A stretch of DNA of 64,000 nt from JAPOUP01 sp965199865 (GCA_965199865.1 CBDATU010000011.1:434001-498000); one strand, 5' to 3'. Counted from the stretch's first letter, positions 36,536-46,324 are shown. A program made the numbers and translations. Notes: generated by a model not told the origin, from the letters alone.

Positions 36536-38194
36536 GTGACCAAGGTGATCGACTTTCAGACCGATCCGTCCAGATACCGCCACTGGCGTGTCGAATATGA
36601 AGGCCCGATTGCGAATCTCATTATGGATGTGGATGAGAATGGTGGCCTGTTCGACGGATACCAGCTGAAGTTGAACTCCTATGACCTGGGTGTCGATATC
36701 GAGCTCAATGACATCGTTCAGCGGATGCGGTTCGAACACCCGGAGGTCAAGGTCGTGGTGATGCGATCCGGGAAGGAGAAAGTGTTCTGCGCCGGTGCCA
36801 ACATACGGATGCTGGGGGGTGCCGCTCACAGCCACAAGGTGAACTTCTGCAAATTCACCAATGAGACCCGCAACACATTCGAGGCCGCCGAGGTCGACTC
36901 GGGCCAGAAATACATCGCGGCGGTTAAGGGATCCTGCGCCGGTGGCGGCTATGAACTGGCGCTGGCCTGCAACCATATCATGCTGACCGATGATTCCACC
37001 TCCGCCGTCGGTCTGCCGGAAATGCCGCTTCTTGCGGTACTGCCAGGCACCGGTGGTCTGACCCGCATCACAGACAAGCGCAAAGTGCGCCGTGATCTAG
37101 CGGACGTGTTCTGTTCCGTAGAGGAGGGCGTCAAAGGCAGGCGTGCGCAGGAGTGGCGACTGGTGGACGAGGTGATCCCGAACTCGAAATTCGATGAGAC
37201 GGTGAATACCCGGGCGCTTGAGTTTTCCAGCCGGTCAAGGAAGGTGGATGTTGCCGCAGGAATCGAACTTGGCCCTCTGAGCCGCAGGATGGCCGAGAGC
37301 GCTGTCATATACGATCTTGTCGAAGTCGAGCTTGATCGTGTTGGGCGTAAGGCGGTGATCACTCTGAAGGGACCCGAAAGTGACGCGCCTACCGATATGG
37401 ACGTTTTCCAGGTTCAGGGTGACCAGGCATACCTTCTGAAGCTCTGCCGTGAGCTGGAAGACGCGGTCCTGCACCTACGGCTAAACGAAATGGAAGCGGG
37501 CCTATGGATCTTCCGGACCCAGGGTGATCCCGAAAGATTCGCGGCGCACGAACGACTGCTTGCCGATAACGCCGATCACTGGCTGGCCAATGAGGTGCGC
37601 CAGTACTGGAAGCGGACTCTCAAGCGCATCGACGTGACCTCCCGCTCGCTCGCCGCCTTTGTCGAGCATGGCTCCTGTTTTGCAGGCGTTCTGGCCGAGA
37701 TACTCTTCGCCGTCGATCGGACATATATGATGGAAGACGAGTTCGAAGGCGACAACCGCCCGATCGCGACAATCACGCTTACCGACGCCAATTTTGGCCC
37801 CTATCCGATGGGTAATGGGCTGACCCGGCTTGAGACCCGGTTTCTCGCTGAGCCGACTCATGCCGAAGATCTGAAGTCTTCGATTGACCAGTCACTCGAA
37901 GCCGAGGAGGCGGATGAGCTGGGGCTGGTGACCATGATCCTGGATGACATCGACTGGGAGGACGAGGTGCGCATCTTCATGGAAGAGCGTGCGTCCTTCA
38001 GCCCTGATGCATTGACTGGAATGGAGGCGAATCTTCGCTTCGCCGGGCCGGAGACGATGGAAACCCGAATCTTCGGGCGCCTCACCGCCTGGCAGAACTG
38101 GATCTTTGACCGTCCGAATGCTGTTGGCGAGAAAGGAGCCCTGCAGCGTTACGGCACCGGCATGCGCGGTGATTACAACATGGAACGTGTCTGA
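36536..38194 (+). CDS. boxC: Benzoyl-CoA-dihydrodiol lyase (2,3-epoxybenzoyl-CoA dihydrolase)
   Basis: A 552-residue crotonase-superfamily enzyme that hydrolytically opens 2,3-epoxybenzoyl-CoA to an aldehyde-CoA plus formate. Diagnostic segments include VFCAGANIRMLGGAAHSHKV, GSCAGGGYELALAC and LPEMPLLAVLPGTGGLTR, and the family-specific duplicated C-terminal half with FVEHGSCFAGVLAEILFA. The GTG at 36536 is preferred because GGGGGGAGG lies just upstream; the ATG at 36500 has no Shine-Dalgarno. First gene of the boxC-B-A segment. Confidence 0.95.
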   Translation: MTKVIDFQTDPSRYRHWRVEYEGPIANLIMDVDENGGLFDGYQLKLNSYDLGVDIELNDIVQRMRFEHPEVKVVVMRSGKEKVFCAGANIRMLGGAAHSHKVNFCKFTNETRNTFEAAEVDSGQKYIAAVKGSCAGGGYELALACNHIMLTDDSTSAVGLPEMPLLAVLPGTGGLTRITDKRKVRRDLADVFCSVEEGVKGRRAQEWRLVDEVIPNSKFDETVNTRALEFSSRSRKVDVAAGIELGPLSRRMAESAVIYDLVEVELDRVGRKAVITLKGPESDAPTDMDVFQVQGDQAYLLKLCRELEDAVLHLRLNEMEAGLWIFRTQGDPERFAAHERLLADNADHWLANEVRQYWKRTLKRIDVTSRSLAAFVEHGSCFAGVLAEILFAVDRTYMMEDEFEGDNRPIATITLTDANFGPYPMGNGLTRLETRFLAEPTHAEDLKSSIDQSLEAEEADELGLVTMILDDIDWEDEVRIFMEERASFSPDALTGMEANLRFAGPETMETRIFGRLTAWQNWIFDRPNAVGEKGALQRYGTGMRGDYNMERV

Positions 38195-38263
38195 GACACG
38201 TGCCCCGAACTGGAGATCCGGGTGGCCGTCCCGGCCAGGAACCCGTTTCTGAGGAGAGATTAC

Positions 38264-39715
38264 ATGCTTGACGTGATAAATGTGAATTACGACACCCGGA
38301 TCCCGAACAATGTCGGCCTGTCATCGGACAGGAAGGTTTTGAAGGCACTTGAGAAGTGGCATCCGGGCTACCTGGATTGGTGGAACAGGCTGATCCCGCA
38401 GAACTTCCAGGAATCAATGGTCTATCTGCGCACGGCCGTGTCCGTGGATCCCAAAGGCTGGGCCAAGTTCGACTATGTGAAGATGCCGGAATACCGCTGG
38501 GGAGTCCTGTTGGCGCCGCAGGTTGAGAATCGGATAATTCCCTGTGGCGAGCACGCTGGCCAACCCGCATGGCAGGAAGTGCCGGGCGAGTATCGCAACA
38601 TGCTGAAGCGCCTGATCGTGATCCAGGGTGATACCGAGCCCGGTTCGGTCGAGCAGCAGCGGTTCCTCGGGCTGACCGCGCCGTCACTATACGACATGCG
38701 CAATCTGTTTCAGGTAAATGTAGAGGAGGGCCGTCACCTTTGGGCGATGGTTTACCTCCTGCAGAAGTATTTTGGCAGGGACGGGCGCGAGGAAGCGGAC
38801 GATCTGCTGCGCCGCTCCTCCGGTTCAGAGGAAGCGCCAAGAATGCTGGGCGCGTTCAACGAGGAAACACCGGACTGGCTCTCGTTTTTCATGTTCACCT
38901 ACTTCACTGACCGTGACGGCAAGATGCAGCTGGAAAGCCTTGCGCAGTCTGGATTCGACCCGCTGAGTCGCACCTGCCGTTTCATGCTGACTGAGGAAGC
39001 ACACCACATGTTTGTGGGCGAAACCGGCGTGGGGCGCGTGATTCAGGCAACTGTGGCAGCCATGAACAATGCCGGAATCACTGACCCGGACGACATTGGG
39101 AAAGTGCGCGACCTGGAGGTGATCGACCTGCTGACGATCCAGAAAAAGCTTAACCTGCACTATTCTCTGTCGCTCGATCTATTCGGCCAGGAAGTGTCGA
39201 CCAATGCGGCCAATGCCTTCAACGCAGGTATCAAGGGTCGGTACATGGAAATCCGGATAGATGACGATCACCGGCTGCAATCCGATACATACATCGTCCG
39301 TAACGTCGTTGATGGTGAGATCGTGGCAGAGGAGGTGCCCGCGCTGACCGCGATCAACATGCGGTTGCGCGATGATTACATCCGAGATGCGATCGGGGGT
39401 ATCGGCCGTTGGAACAGGGTGATTGAGAAGGCCGGCATCGACTTCAGGCTAGCCCTTCCGCACGAGGCTTTCCACCGCAAGATTGGCGTGTTTGCCGCCA
39501 TCAACGCGGATCCGGAAGGCTGCATAATTTCGGATGCGGAATGGGAACGGAACGTTGGCAAATGGCTGCCGACGAAGGAGGATGGTGCCTACATCCAGTC
39601 GCTGATGGTTCCCTGTTATGAACCTGGTAAGTTCGCTGGCTGGATCGCACCGCCGAAAGTTGGCATCGACAACAGGCCGGGTGACTTTGAATTCGTCAAA
39701 CTTCACATGGCGTGA
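38264..39715 (+). CDS. boxB: Benzoyl-CoA 2,3-epoxidase, oxygenase component
   Basis: A 483-residue class I di-iron monooxygenase that epoxidises benzoyl-CoA with O2. The carboxylate-bridged di-iron ligands are visible in NVEEGRHLWA and FMLTEEAHHMF (ExxH pairs). Other typical regions are WHPGYLDWWN, VIQGDTEPGSVEQQR and the C-terminal APPKVGIDNRPGDFEFVK. The start at 38264 follows GAGGAGAG; the open frame begins 14 codons earlier without support. It works with the reductase BoxA encoded just downstream. Confidence 0.96.
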   Translation: MLDVINVNYDTRIPNNVGLSSDRKVLKALEKWHPGYLDWWNRLIPQNFQESMVYLRTAVSVDPKGWAKFDYVKMPEYRWGVLLAPQVENRIIPCGEHAGQPAWQEVPGEYRNMLKRLIVIQGDTEPGSVEQQRFLGLTAPSLYDMRNLFQVNVEEGRHLWAMVYLLQKYFGRDGREEADDLLRRSSGSEEAPRMLGAFNEETPDWLSFFMFTYFTDRDGKMQLESLAQSGFDPLSRTCRFMLTEEAHHMFVGETGVGRVIQATVAAMNNAGITDPDDIGKVRDLEVIDLLTIQKKLNLHYSLSLDLFGQEVSTNAANAFNAGIKGRYMEIRIDDDHRLQSDTYIVRNVVDGEIVAEEVPALTAINMRLRDDYIRDAIGGIGRWNRVIEKAGIDFRLALPHEAFHRKIGVFAAINADPEGCIISDAEWERNVGKWLPTKEDGAYIQSLMVPCYEPGKFAGWIAPPKVGIDNRPGDFEFVKLHMA

Positions 39716-39770
39716 AACGGGTGGGCGGAGGATCGAAGATGGTCCTCCGTAACCGGTTCAGGAGGAGCAC

Positions 39771-39935
39771 ATGTCTACAGATCGGGTTGGCTCTGAGGCC
39801 GCGAATTCGCTCACTTTCACCAGATCGGATATGAGATGTCTGGGATACAGGGGCTGGAAGGCGGTCTGTCTCATTCATCCGGGCTGGATGCGGGTGCCTG
39901 AACTTCCGGTGAAGCACGGGGAGGCAGGTTGGTGA
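39771..39935 (+). CDS. Small unrecognised protein between boxB and boxA
   Basis: A 54-residue ORF starting at 39771 behind a strong AGGAGGAGC Shine-Dalgarno and ending in a stop that overlaps the boxA GTG start by 4 nt. The product begins MSTDRVGSEAANSL and contains GYRGWKAVCLIHPGWM; it is mildly basic with two Cys and five Trp/Tyr residues. I recognise no family. Strong ribosome site and overlap argue that it is translated, either as a functional small protein or to couple boxB and boxA translation. Confidence 0.55.
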   Translation: MSTDRVGSEAANSLTFTRSDMRCLGYRGWKAVCLIHPGWMRVPELPVKHGEAGW

Positions 39936-41125
39936 GCGGATCAATCAGGCAACATCTCATCGACCCGGAAATCTGCATTCGCTGTTATACATGCGAGATG
40001 ACCTGTCCGCTGGGTGCGATTGAGCACAACGAGGACAATGTCGTGGTCAATGCAGACATCTGCAGTTTCTGCATGGACTGCATTCCGGTCTGCCCTACGG
40101 GTTCGATCGATGAATGGCGCGTAGTGGAAGAACCCTATTCGCTGGAAGAGCAGTATAGCTGGATGGAACTACCTGAACATGACGGGACCGGTCAGGTCAG
40201 CACAGCTGAGGGAGATGGGGAAGATTCGGATGATCCGATCGCCGCGCTCCTGGCCGAAGCGCAAAGCGGCGCTGGTGGCAAGGCCATTGCACCCGTCTCC
40301 GCCGCGAAGCCATCGATTAATCTATATGGCCTCGGCAACCCGGTCGAAGCCGTGGTGCAGGGCAATTTCAGGCTGACGGCGGAAGGCTCTGATGCCGACG
40401 TGCGCCACATCATTCTCGATTTTCAGGGAAAACCGTTTCCGGTGCTCGAAGGGCAGTCGATCGGAATCATTGCCCCGGGTGAGGGTCGGGATGGAAAACC
40501 ACATCTGCCACGGCTCTATTCCGTTTCCAGCCCCCGAGACGGTGAGCGGCCTGGATATCACAACGTCTCTCTGACCGTGAAGCGGGAAGAGCACGGCATC
40601 TGCTCGAATTTTGTATGCGATCTTGAAAAGGGAGACAGAGTTCTGATAACGGGACCGTTTGGAGCGACCTTCCTGTTGCCATCAGATCCGGAAGCGCGGC
40701 TCCTGATGATCTGCACCGGTACCGGCTCGGCACCAATGCGTGCCTTCACCATGGCCCGGCAGCGGATGGTTGGCAGGAAATCAGGTGGCATGGTCATGTT
40801 TTTTGGTGCACGTACCCCGGACAGCCTGCCCTATTTCGGGCCACTGAACAAAGTGCCGTCGAATCTCCTGCAGAAGCATCTCGTCTATAGCCGTATACCT
40901 GGGCAGGATCGGGAATATGTCCAGGACCGCATGCGGGTCGAGCGGGATCTGATCGCAGAGATGTTGCAGGACCCCAATACGCATATCTATATCTGCGGTC
41001 TGAAAGAGATGGAGGATGGGGTCGAACGCGCCTTCACAAACATCGCGGAATCCCTTGGTCAGCAATGGCGTTCACTTCGGGATGTCTTGCGCGCGGATGG
41101 CCGCTATCACGTGGAGACATATTGA
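39932..41125 (+). CDS. boxA: Benzoyl-CoA 2,3-epoxidase, reductase component
   Basis: A 397-residue NADPH-dependent reductase feeding electrons to BoxB. Two 4Fe-4S clusters are ligated by CIRCYTCEMTCP (C15, C18, C21, C25) and CSFCMDCIPVCP (C44, C47, C50, C54). A ~75-residue acidic linker follows, then a ferredoxin-NADP reductase module with LPRLYSVSSP (FAD), CSNFVCDL, GPFGATFLLP, ICTGTGSAPMRAF (NADP) and the C-terminal Tyr. The GTG at 39932 with a GGGGAGG Shine-Dalgarno is preferred over the TTG one codon earlier. Confidence 0.95.
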   Translation: MSGSIRQHLIDPEICIRCYTCEMTCPLGAIEHNEDNVVVNADICSFCMDCIPVCPTGSIDEWRVVEEPYSLEEQYSWMELPEHDGTGQVSTAEGDGEDSDDPIAALLAEAQSGAGGKAIAPVSAAKPSINLYGLGNPVEAVVQGNFRLTAEGSDADVRHIILDFQGKPFPVLEGQSIGIIAPGEGRDGKPHLPRLYSVSSPRDGERPGYHNVSLTVKREEHGICSNFVCDLEKGDRVLITGPFGATFLLPSDPEARLLMICTGTGSAPMRAFTMARQRMVGRKSGGMVMFFGARTPDSLPYFGPLNKVPSNLLQKHLVYSRIPGQDREYVQDRMRVERDLIAEMLQDPNTHIYICGLKEMEDGVERAFTNIAESLGQQWRSLRDVLRADGRYHVETY

Positions 41126-41126
41126 C

Positions 41127-41600
41127 ATGGAGGTTCGCCCTTCCGATGCCCACAGGCATGTCATCCGGGTGGCCTGGGGTGACTGCGATCCGGCAAAAAT
41201 CGTCTATACCGGCCGTTTGCCGTGGTTTGCACTCGACGCGATCAACGCCTGGTGGGAGGAGCATCTGGGAGATGGGTGGTTCCAGATGGAATTTGACCGA
41301 AACGTAGGCGCGCCGTTTGTGCGCCTCGAAATGGATTTCATTTACCCTGTCACGCCGCGTCACGAGCTGGTCTGCCACGTCTGGCCTGTCCGGTTAGGTG
41401 AGACCTCGATTACCTTCCGGGTTGACGGTGAGCAGGATGGAAAGCTTTGTTTTTCGTCTCGCACCGTCAGCGTCTTCATCGTGGCGGATACATTCCGAAA
41501 ACAGTCTCCGCCGGATGAGATCCGAGCGCTCGTGAGGCGGCATCTTCCGATGATCGAACAACAAGCCACAGAGCGAACCGGAGCTGCAATGGAGCCCTGA
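41127..41600 (+). CDS. Hot-dog-fold acyl-CoA thioesterase (4-hydroxybenzoyl-CoA thioesterase type)
   Basis: A 157-residue thioesterase starting 1 nt after the boxA stop. The N-terminal VAWGDCDPAKIVYTGRLPWF matches the WGDxDPAGIVY motif with the catalytic Asp of the 4-hydroxybenzoyl-CoA thioesterase group. Probable role is release of trapped CoA from benzoyl-CoA or analogues when the pathway stalls, as for thioesterases in other box clusters. Upstream in-frame codons lie inside boxA and are not used. Confidence 0.9.
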   Translation: MEVRPSDAHRHVIRVAWGDCDPAKIVYTGRLPWFALDAINAWWEEHLGDGWFQMEFDRNVGAPFVRLEMDFIYPVTPRHELVCHVWPVRLGETSITFRVDGEQDGKLCFSSRTVSVFIVADTFRKQSPPDEIRALVRRHLPMIEQQATERTGAAMEP

Positions 41601-41666
41601 ACTGAAGCGAGGTGAGCGATACCGGAGGAAACTGACAGGCTGCCGCAAGACTCGCCGGACATCCAG

Positions 41667-42527
41667 GTGGATGCGCTGATTCGGCTGGTCGGAGCACGTG
41701 TTCGCGCCCGGCGGAATGAACTGCGCATGTCGCGTCGGGAGCTGTCGGAGCGTTCCGGCGTGTCCCCGCGCTATCTCGCGCAGCTCGAATCTGGCGAGGG
41801 AAACATCTCGATCGGACTTCTAAAGCGGATTGCGATTGCCCTTGATACACCTATCGAAACACTGACCACCTCTGAAGTCCCAAAATGCGCCGACGAGGCG
41901 TTCGTAGCCATGCTCTACCGTCACGCCGATGTCCATATCCGTACAAGGGTTCTTCAGATTCTCGATCCTGAGCGACGGTGGAAGGAGAAAGCTGGTCGCA
42001 TCTGCCTGATTGGTCTGAGGGGTGCTGGCAAGTCAACGCTAGGCACTCTGATCGCACGAGACTTTGGCATGGAGTTCATCGAGCTCAACAGAAAGATTGA
42101 GCAGAGTGCAGGAATGCCGGTTGGTGAGATTATCGCGCTCTACGGCCAGGATGGCTACCGCCAGCTTGAGGCTGAGGCACTGGATGGAGTCATCGCAGAT
42201 CATGACCGCGTCGTGCTCGCGGTAGCGGGCGGGATCGTTTCGGATGAACGGGCTTTCGAAAGGGCACTAGCCAGCTTCCACACCGTCTGGATCAGGGCGC
42301 AACCGGAAGAGCATATGAATCGCGTTCGGGCGCAGGGGGATCTGCGCCCCATGGCTGGCAATCCTCAGGCGATGGCACAGCTGCGCCAGATCCTGAAATC
42401 ACGCGAAGCGCAATATTCCCGGGCCGCCCTTGATCTTGATACCAGCGGAAAGTCGGTAGAGACTTCGCGTGCTGAGCTTTGCGAGTTGCTACAAATGAAT
42501 GAGGTGGCCAGGAGCGAAAGTGCATAG
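41667..42527 (+). CDS. boxR: BoxR-type regulator (XRE helix-turn-helix fused to shikimate-kinase-like domain)
   Basis: A 286-residue protein with an N-terminal XRE HTH (RRELSERSGVSPRYLAQLES) and a C-terminal shikimate-kinase-like domain carrying a P-loop, LIGLRGAGKSTLG, and GGIVSDERAF. This fusion is diagnostic of BoxR/BzdR repressors, whose kinase-like domain senses benzoyl-CoA. The start is uncertain: GTG at 41667, or a CTG at 41640 placed 9 nt after GGAGGAAA. As last gene of the run it probably controls the AT-rich site upstream of boxC and its own operon. Confidence 0.93.
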   Translation: MDALIRLVGARVRARRNELRMSRRELSERSGVSPRYLAQLESGEGNISIGLLKRIAIALDTPIETLTTSEVPKCADEAFVAMLYRHADVHIRTRVLQILDPERRWKEKAGRICLIGLRGAGKSTLGTLIARDFGMEFIELNRKIEQSAGMPVGEIIALYGQDGYRQLEAEALDGVIADHDRVVLAVAGGIVSDERAFERALASFHTVWIRAQPEEHMNRVRAQGDLRPMAGNPQAMAQLRQILKSREAQYSRAALDLDTSGKSVETSRAELCELLQMNEVARSESA

Positions 42528-42980
42528 GTTCGAATGAGCATGACGGAAGAAGAGAAGGATGTTGGCGTGGCATGCGCTGCGAAATGGGTGGTAGCCAACA
42601 GGATGCGGTAAAGCCTGCATGATGCTGCCCATCTGGCTGGTGAGAGCGTCTGTCCTGCGTTTGTTTCGATACCGCAGATTTGCAGGTCTGACCTTTGCCT
42701 TTTACCGGAGAAGCGTAATCCGGCCCACTCTCGCGAGGCATACCCCGCATCCCCGGCCCAGGTGACCGCACGGGTTGGGAATTCCGTAAAGCGATGCACC
42801 GTATGGTTCCGGGACCGTTGCGTCGGACCATCCGCCGGACCCCCTGTTTCTGACTGGCAGGTTGGAACCGGACACCACAAACCACTTTTGAGTCATGTTC
42901 ACTGATTCAGGCATGGTTATGCTGGGCGTTGCGTTTCAGTGGGGATGGGGGGAAGAAAGAAAAGTTGAAAGGCATTAGCG
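42528..42980. other. Gene-poor stretch between boxR and the monooxygenase
   Basis: About 450 nt. Several minus-strand frames are open but overlap each other and match nothing I know. It may be a decayed gene. Confidence 0.35.
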
Positions 42981-44870
42981 ATGCAATATCATCTGAACGG
43001 ATTTCGGGTTGGCGATCCCCGGATCGCCGAAGCAACGGCGGAACAGTCGCAAACCGACGAGGTTGACGTCATCATTGTGGGATGCGGTCCGGCGGGCCTC
43101 ACTCTTGCGGCGCAGTTGGCAACAATCCCAGGCATCAGAACACGTATTTTCGACAGGAATACGGGATCACTTGAGATCGGGCAGGCGGATGGTGTCGCAT
43201 GCCGGTCGATGGAGATGTTCGAAGCCTATGGTTTTTCGGAAAAGGTGCTGAAGGAAGCATACTGGGTAAACGAAACCACGTTCTGGCGACCTGACCCCGA
43301 AACGCGCGGCCTTATGCGCGCCGATCGTATTCAGGATGTTGAGGACGATCTATCGGATATGCCGCATGTTGTCCTGAACCAGGCAAGGGTTCATGAATGT
43401 TATCTTGAGGTAATGCGCGCCGCCCCTTCAAGGCTTGCGCCGGAATACGCGCGTCAGGCCATCGCAGTCGAATGCCGCGAAGGGGAAGATTACCCCATTC
43501 GGGTGACCTTCGACTGTCTTGATCGCCCCGGCGAGCGACAGGTAGTGCGCACCCGGTATCTGGTGGGGTGTGATGGAGCGCGCAGCACCATTCGAAGCTG
43601 GATGGGGCTTGAACTGAAAGGGGAGGCCACCCGCCAGCTCTGGGGCGTGATGGATGTCCTGGCCGTCACCGACTTTCCCGACATCAGGCTCAAGAGCGTG
43701 ATCCAGTCGGCGGAACACGGAAGCGTCCTGATCATCCCACGTGAGGGCGGTTACCTGGTGCGTCTCTATATCGAGCTTGATGAACTCCGGGACGGCGAGC
43801 GGGCTTCGGATCGCAACGTCACATCCAGGATGCTGGAAGCGAAGGCACAGGCAATCATCGCCCCGTATTCCTTTGAGGTGAAGAGCGTCGCCTGGTGTTC
43901 CGCCTACGAGATCGGGCAACGGGTCTGCGATGCGTTCGACGAAGTACCGTCGTCGGAGAGGCGATCCCGCACGCCGCGAATCTTCATCGCTGGCGACGCA
44001 TGCCACACCCACTCTCCCAAGGCGGGGCAGGGGATGAACGTGTCAATGGCCGATGCGTTCAACCTCGGCTGGAAGCTGGCGGCCGTAATCCGAGGCCAAT
44101 CGCAGCCAGAATTGCTGCACAGCTATTCCGAGGAGCGCCGTGCAAAGGCAAAGGAACTCATCGATTTCGACCGTGACCTGGCCCGGCTGTTCAGCGCGAA
44201 GCCGAAAACGGCCGAGGAACGCACGCAGTTCCAGCGGTATTTCCAGAAACACGGCCGCTACACGGCTGGCGTCGAAACGACCTATGGTCCGTCACGCATT
44301 GTCGGCGGGTCGGACAACCAGGATCTCGCCCGGGGTCTTTTGGTAGGCAAACGCTTCCATTCCGCACCTGTCATTCGGCTTGCTGATGCGAAACCCTTGC
44401 AACTCGGACACGTATTGAAGGCCGATGGGCGATGGCGTCTTCTCGCCTTCGCCGACCGAACCGACACCGGATCGGAAAACGGCAGGATCACGGCGCTCTG
44501 CGAATCTCTGCAGAAGTCACCGCGATCACCACTGATGCGTTACACCCCCGCTGAGGCGGACATAGATTCAGTATTCGATGTCCGGGCGGTGTTTCAGCAA
44601 TCGGTTCGTGAACTTGATCTCATGGCGATGCCGAAACTGCTCCTGCCACGCAAGGGTAGATTTGAACTGACCGATTACGAAAAGATCTTCTGCCCGGATC
44701 TGAAGACTGGTCTTGATATCTTCGACATGCGAGGGATCGATCGGGACGAGGGGGTGCTTGTCGTGGTGCGACCCGACCAGTTTGTGTCGCTCGTGGTGCC
44801 ACTCGATGCCGAAGTCGACATCGCCCGGTTCTTTGATGGCTTCATGGTTCCACAGAACACGGTTGTTTAG
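42981..44870 (+). CDS. mobA: FAD-dependent aromatic monooxygenase, 3-hydroxybenzoate 4-monooxygenase type
   Basis: A 629-residue flavoprotein hydroxylase. It has the Rossmann VIIVGCGPAGLTLAAQLA motif, the DG motif CDGARSTIR, and FAD ribityl-binding FIAGDACHTHSPKAGQGMN. A C-terminal thioredoxin-like domain, as in phenol 2-monooxygenases, follows. The N-terminus MQYHLNGFRVGDP and total length match 3-hydroxybenzoate 4-hydroxylase (MobA), which forms protocatechuate. Phenol hydroxylase is the main alternative. Its place after the box operon fits a broader benzoate-type catabolic locus. Confidence 0.85.
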   Translation: MQYHLNGFRVGDPRIAEATAEQSQTDEVDVIIVGCGPAGLTLAAQLATIPGIRTRIFDRNTGSLEIGQADGVACRSMEMFEAYGFSEKVLKEAYWVNETTFWRPDPETRGLMRADRIQDVEDDLSDMPHVVLNQARVHECYLEVMRAAPSRLAPEYARQAIAVECREGEDYPIRVTFDCLDRPGERQVVRTRYLVGCDGARSTIRSWMGLELKGEATRQLWGVMDVLAVTDFPDIRLKSVIQSAEHGSVLIIPREGGYLVRLYIELDELRDGERASDRNVTSRMLEAKAQAIIAPYSFEVKSVAWCSAYEIGQRVCDAFDEVPSSERRSRTPRIFIAGDACHTHSPKAGQGMNVSMADAFNLGWKLAAVIRGQSQPELLHSYSEERRAKAKELIDFDRDLARLFSAKPKTAEERTQFQRYFQKHGRYTAGVETTYGPSRIVGGSDNQDLARGLLVGKRFHSAPVIRLADAKPLQLGHVLKADGRWRLLAFADRTDTGSENGRITALCESLQKSPRSPLMRYTPAEADIDSVFDVRAVFQQSVRELDLMAMPKLLLPRKGRFELTDYEKIFCPDLKTGLDIFDMRGIDRDEGVLVVVRPDQFVSLVVPLDAEVDIARFFDGFMVPQNTVV

Positions 44871-45070
44871 GGGTGCCTGGCTCCGTCCGTCTGATACGGT
44901 TGGAGTCTCAGGACCGGAAGCGGGGAAAGGGAAAGACTGGATGGATCCAACTGAAATGGTTCGGGTCCCAGTCAGGAATTCGGTGTGGCAAAGCCCTGAT
45001 GTCCGGCTGGAATTGTAAATCGGTGTTCTGGGTATTGGATTTCTGATAAATCTGAAGCGGAGACTGGGCC

Positions 45071-45666
45071 ATGCATGGTCTTCCCAAGCGCATTATCGAA
45101 CATGCCTCGGTTCTTCCGGAAGCGACTCCGCTGTACGCTGCCATTCTGCTTCATCTTGGCAACTGGGCGGCAGTCGATCAGGCGCTTTCGGGCCTTGCAC
45201 GCACCGGTAAACTCATGCGCATCTGCCAGTGGGCTACATGACCCCGGTTGAAACCCGTTTCGGGAGGTGCGCACCGCATGTCGATAGGGCACTGGCCGCG
45301 CTGTCGAAGATGTGGGGCGACACCATCGTGCCGTGCGGTGGTGCTGCCGCCAATTGCCTTGGTCTGACCACGCAGAATCCGGTTCGTGCGGTCTATCTCA
45401 CTTCGGGAACCAGCCGACGGCTTCGTTTCGGTGCACATATTGTCGAATTGCGCCATGCGCCGCGCTGACAACTGGTGGCACCGTATCGCAAGGCGGGGGA
45501 GGTCATTCGTGCGCTCGCATGGCTCGGTCCCGAAGAAGTTGAAGATGGTCTCGAAGCGGTTTTGCCCAGGCTATCCGAAGAGGATCGGGTCGAGCTTTCA
45601 GCCGCTCGGGCCGTCATGCCTGACTGGATGGCGGAGCCAGTCAGTGTGCGCCTCGCACATGGCTGA
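45071..45666 (+). pseudogene. Broken AbiEi/DUF6088-type antitoxin
   Basis: Starts MHGLPKRIIEHASVLPEATP and continues LYAAILLHLGNWAAVDQALS, a winged-helix antitoxin of the DUF6088/AbiEi type. Near 45228 an indel moves the frame (TPVETRFGRCAPHVDRALAA; CGGAAANCLGLTTQNPVRAV). At 45469 a TGG-to-TGA-like nonsense codon follows RHAPR, after which the same frame continues QLVAPYRKAGEVIRALAWLG to 45666. Intact relatives of about 200 residues run straight through. The product would have repressed its operon and antagonised the toxin. Confidence 0.75.
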
Positions 45667-45900
45667 CATAGGATGCCAGCGCCTTTCGTCCGACGGAATG
45701 CCGTTCCAAGAGAACGAGCCGTTTGATGCGCTGATGGAGCGATGCGTGGCGATTGAGGTGAGAAGCAAAGCTCAGGGACGATAGACAGACAGTGGCTGTA
45801 TTCGCCTGCCAGGAAGAACTCGTCGTCGAGGGCGGGTTCCGGATTCTGCAGGCTTTCGGGACCAATGCGAAACGAGCCTCAACATCGTGGCCGTTTGTCA
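45659..45900 (+). pseudogene. Probable AbiEii-type toxin remnant
   Basis: An ATG at 45659 overlaps the antitoxin stop, as in intact pairs, and opens with MADIGCQRLSSDG before stopping. Further on, EELVVEGGFRILQAFGTNAK resembles the EDLVVKGGTSLSKAFG segment of the nucleotidyltransferase-fold AbiEii family, with the key Lys and Thr lost. Most of the gene is missing. The assignment leans on position next to the antitoxin. Confidence 0.45.
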
Positions 45901-46324
45901 GAAATTCAACTATAGTCGAACCCGACCGTGCACATGCGAAGTGCCGAGCCGATCTGTCCGCCACATGTCATTCGAAATTCCGACTGGATTTGCTGTTGGC
46001 AGTTCTGTCATCACTCAGTTCGGCTATCGAAACAGTAACTGCAGATAGCGGATCGCGTGCCCTTGGATCGCGACAGGACCAGTTTCATGAAACCCTACGA
46101 CCATGAATGGTGTTACATACACGATTGGCGTGGATGAAAGATCCGATCCGTGTTCACCATCGCTGCTGAGGATAAAGAAAGTCAAAAATTGTCAGGAAAA
46201 ACTATACGTCGGAAAGGCGGGGAACCACTTTCCACCGGCCTTCCATCTGACCGTATATCATGGTTTTGAAAGGTTTGACCTTACCGAGCGCCACTACCAA
46301 TTGGACATCGAGAGGACTTCTGGA
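45901..46324. other. Gene-free stretch before the malonyl-CoA synthetase
   Basis: About 420 nt. The downstream frame stays open from 46103, but those codons lack family similarity. Probably promoter and leader. Confidence 0.35.
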
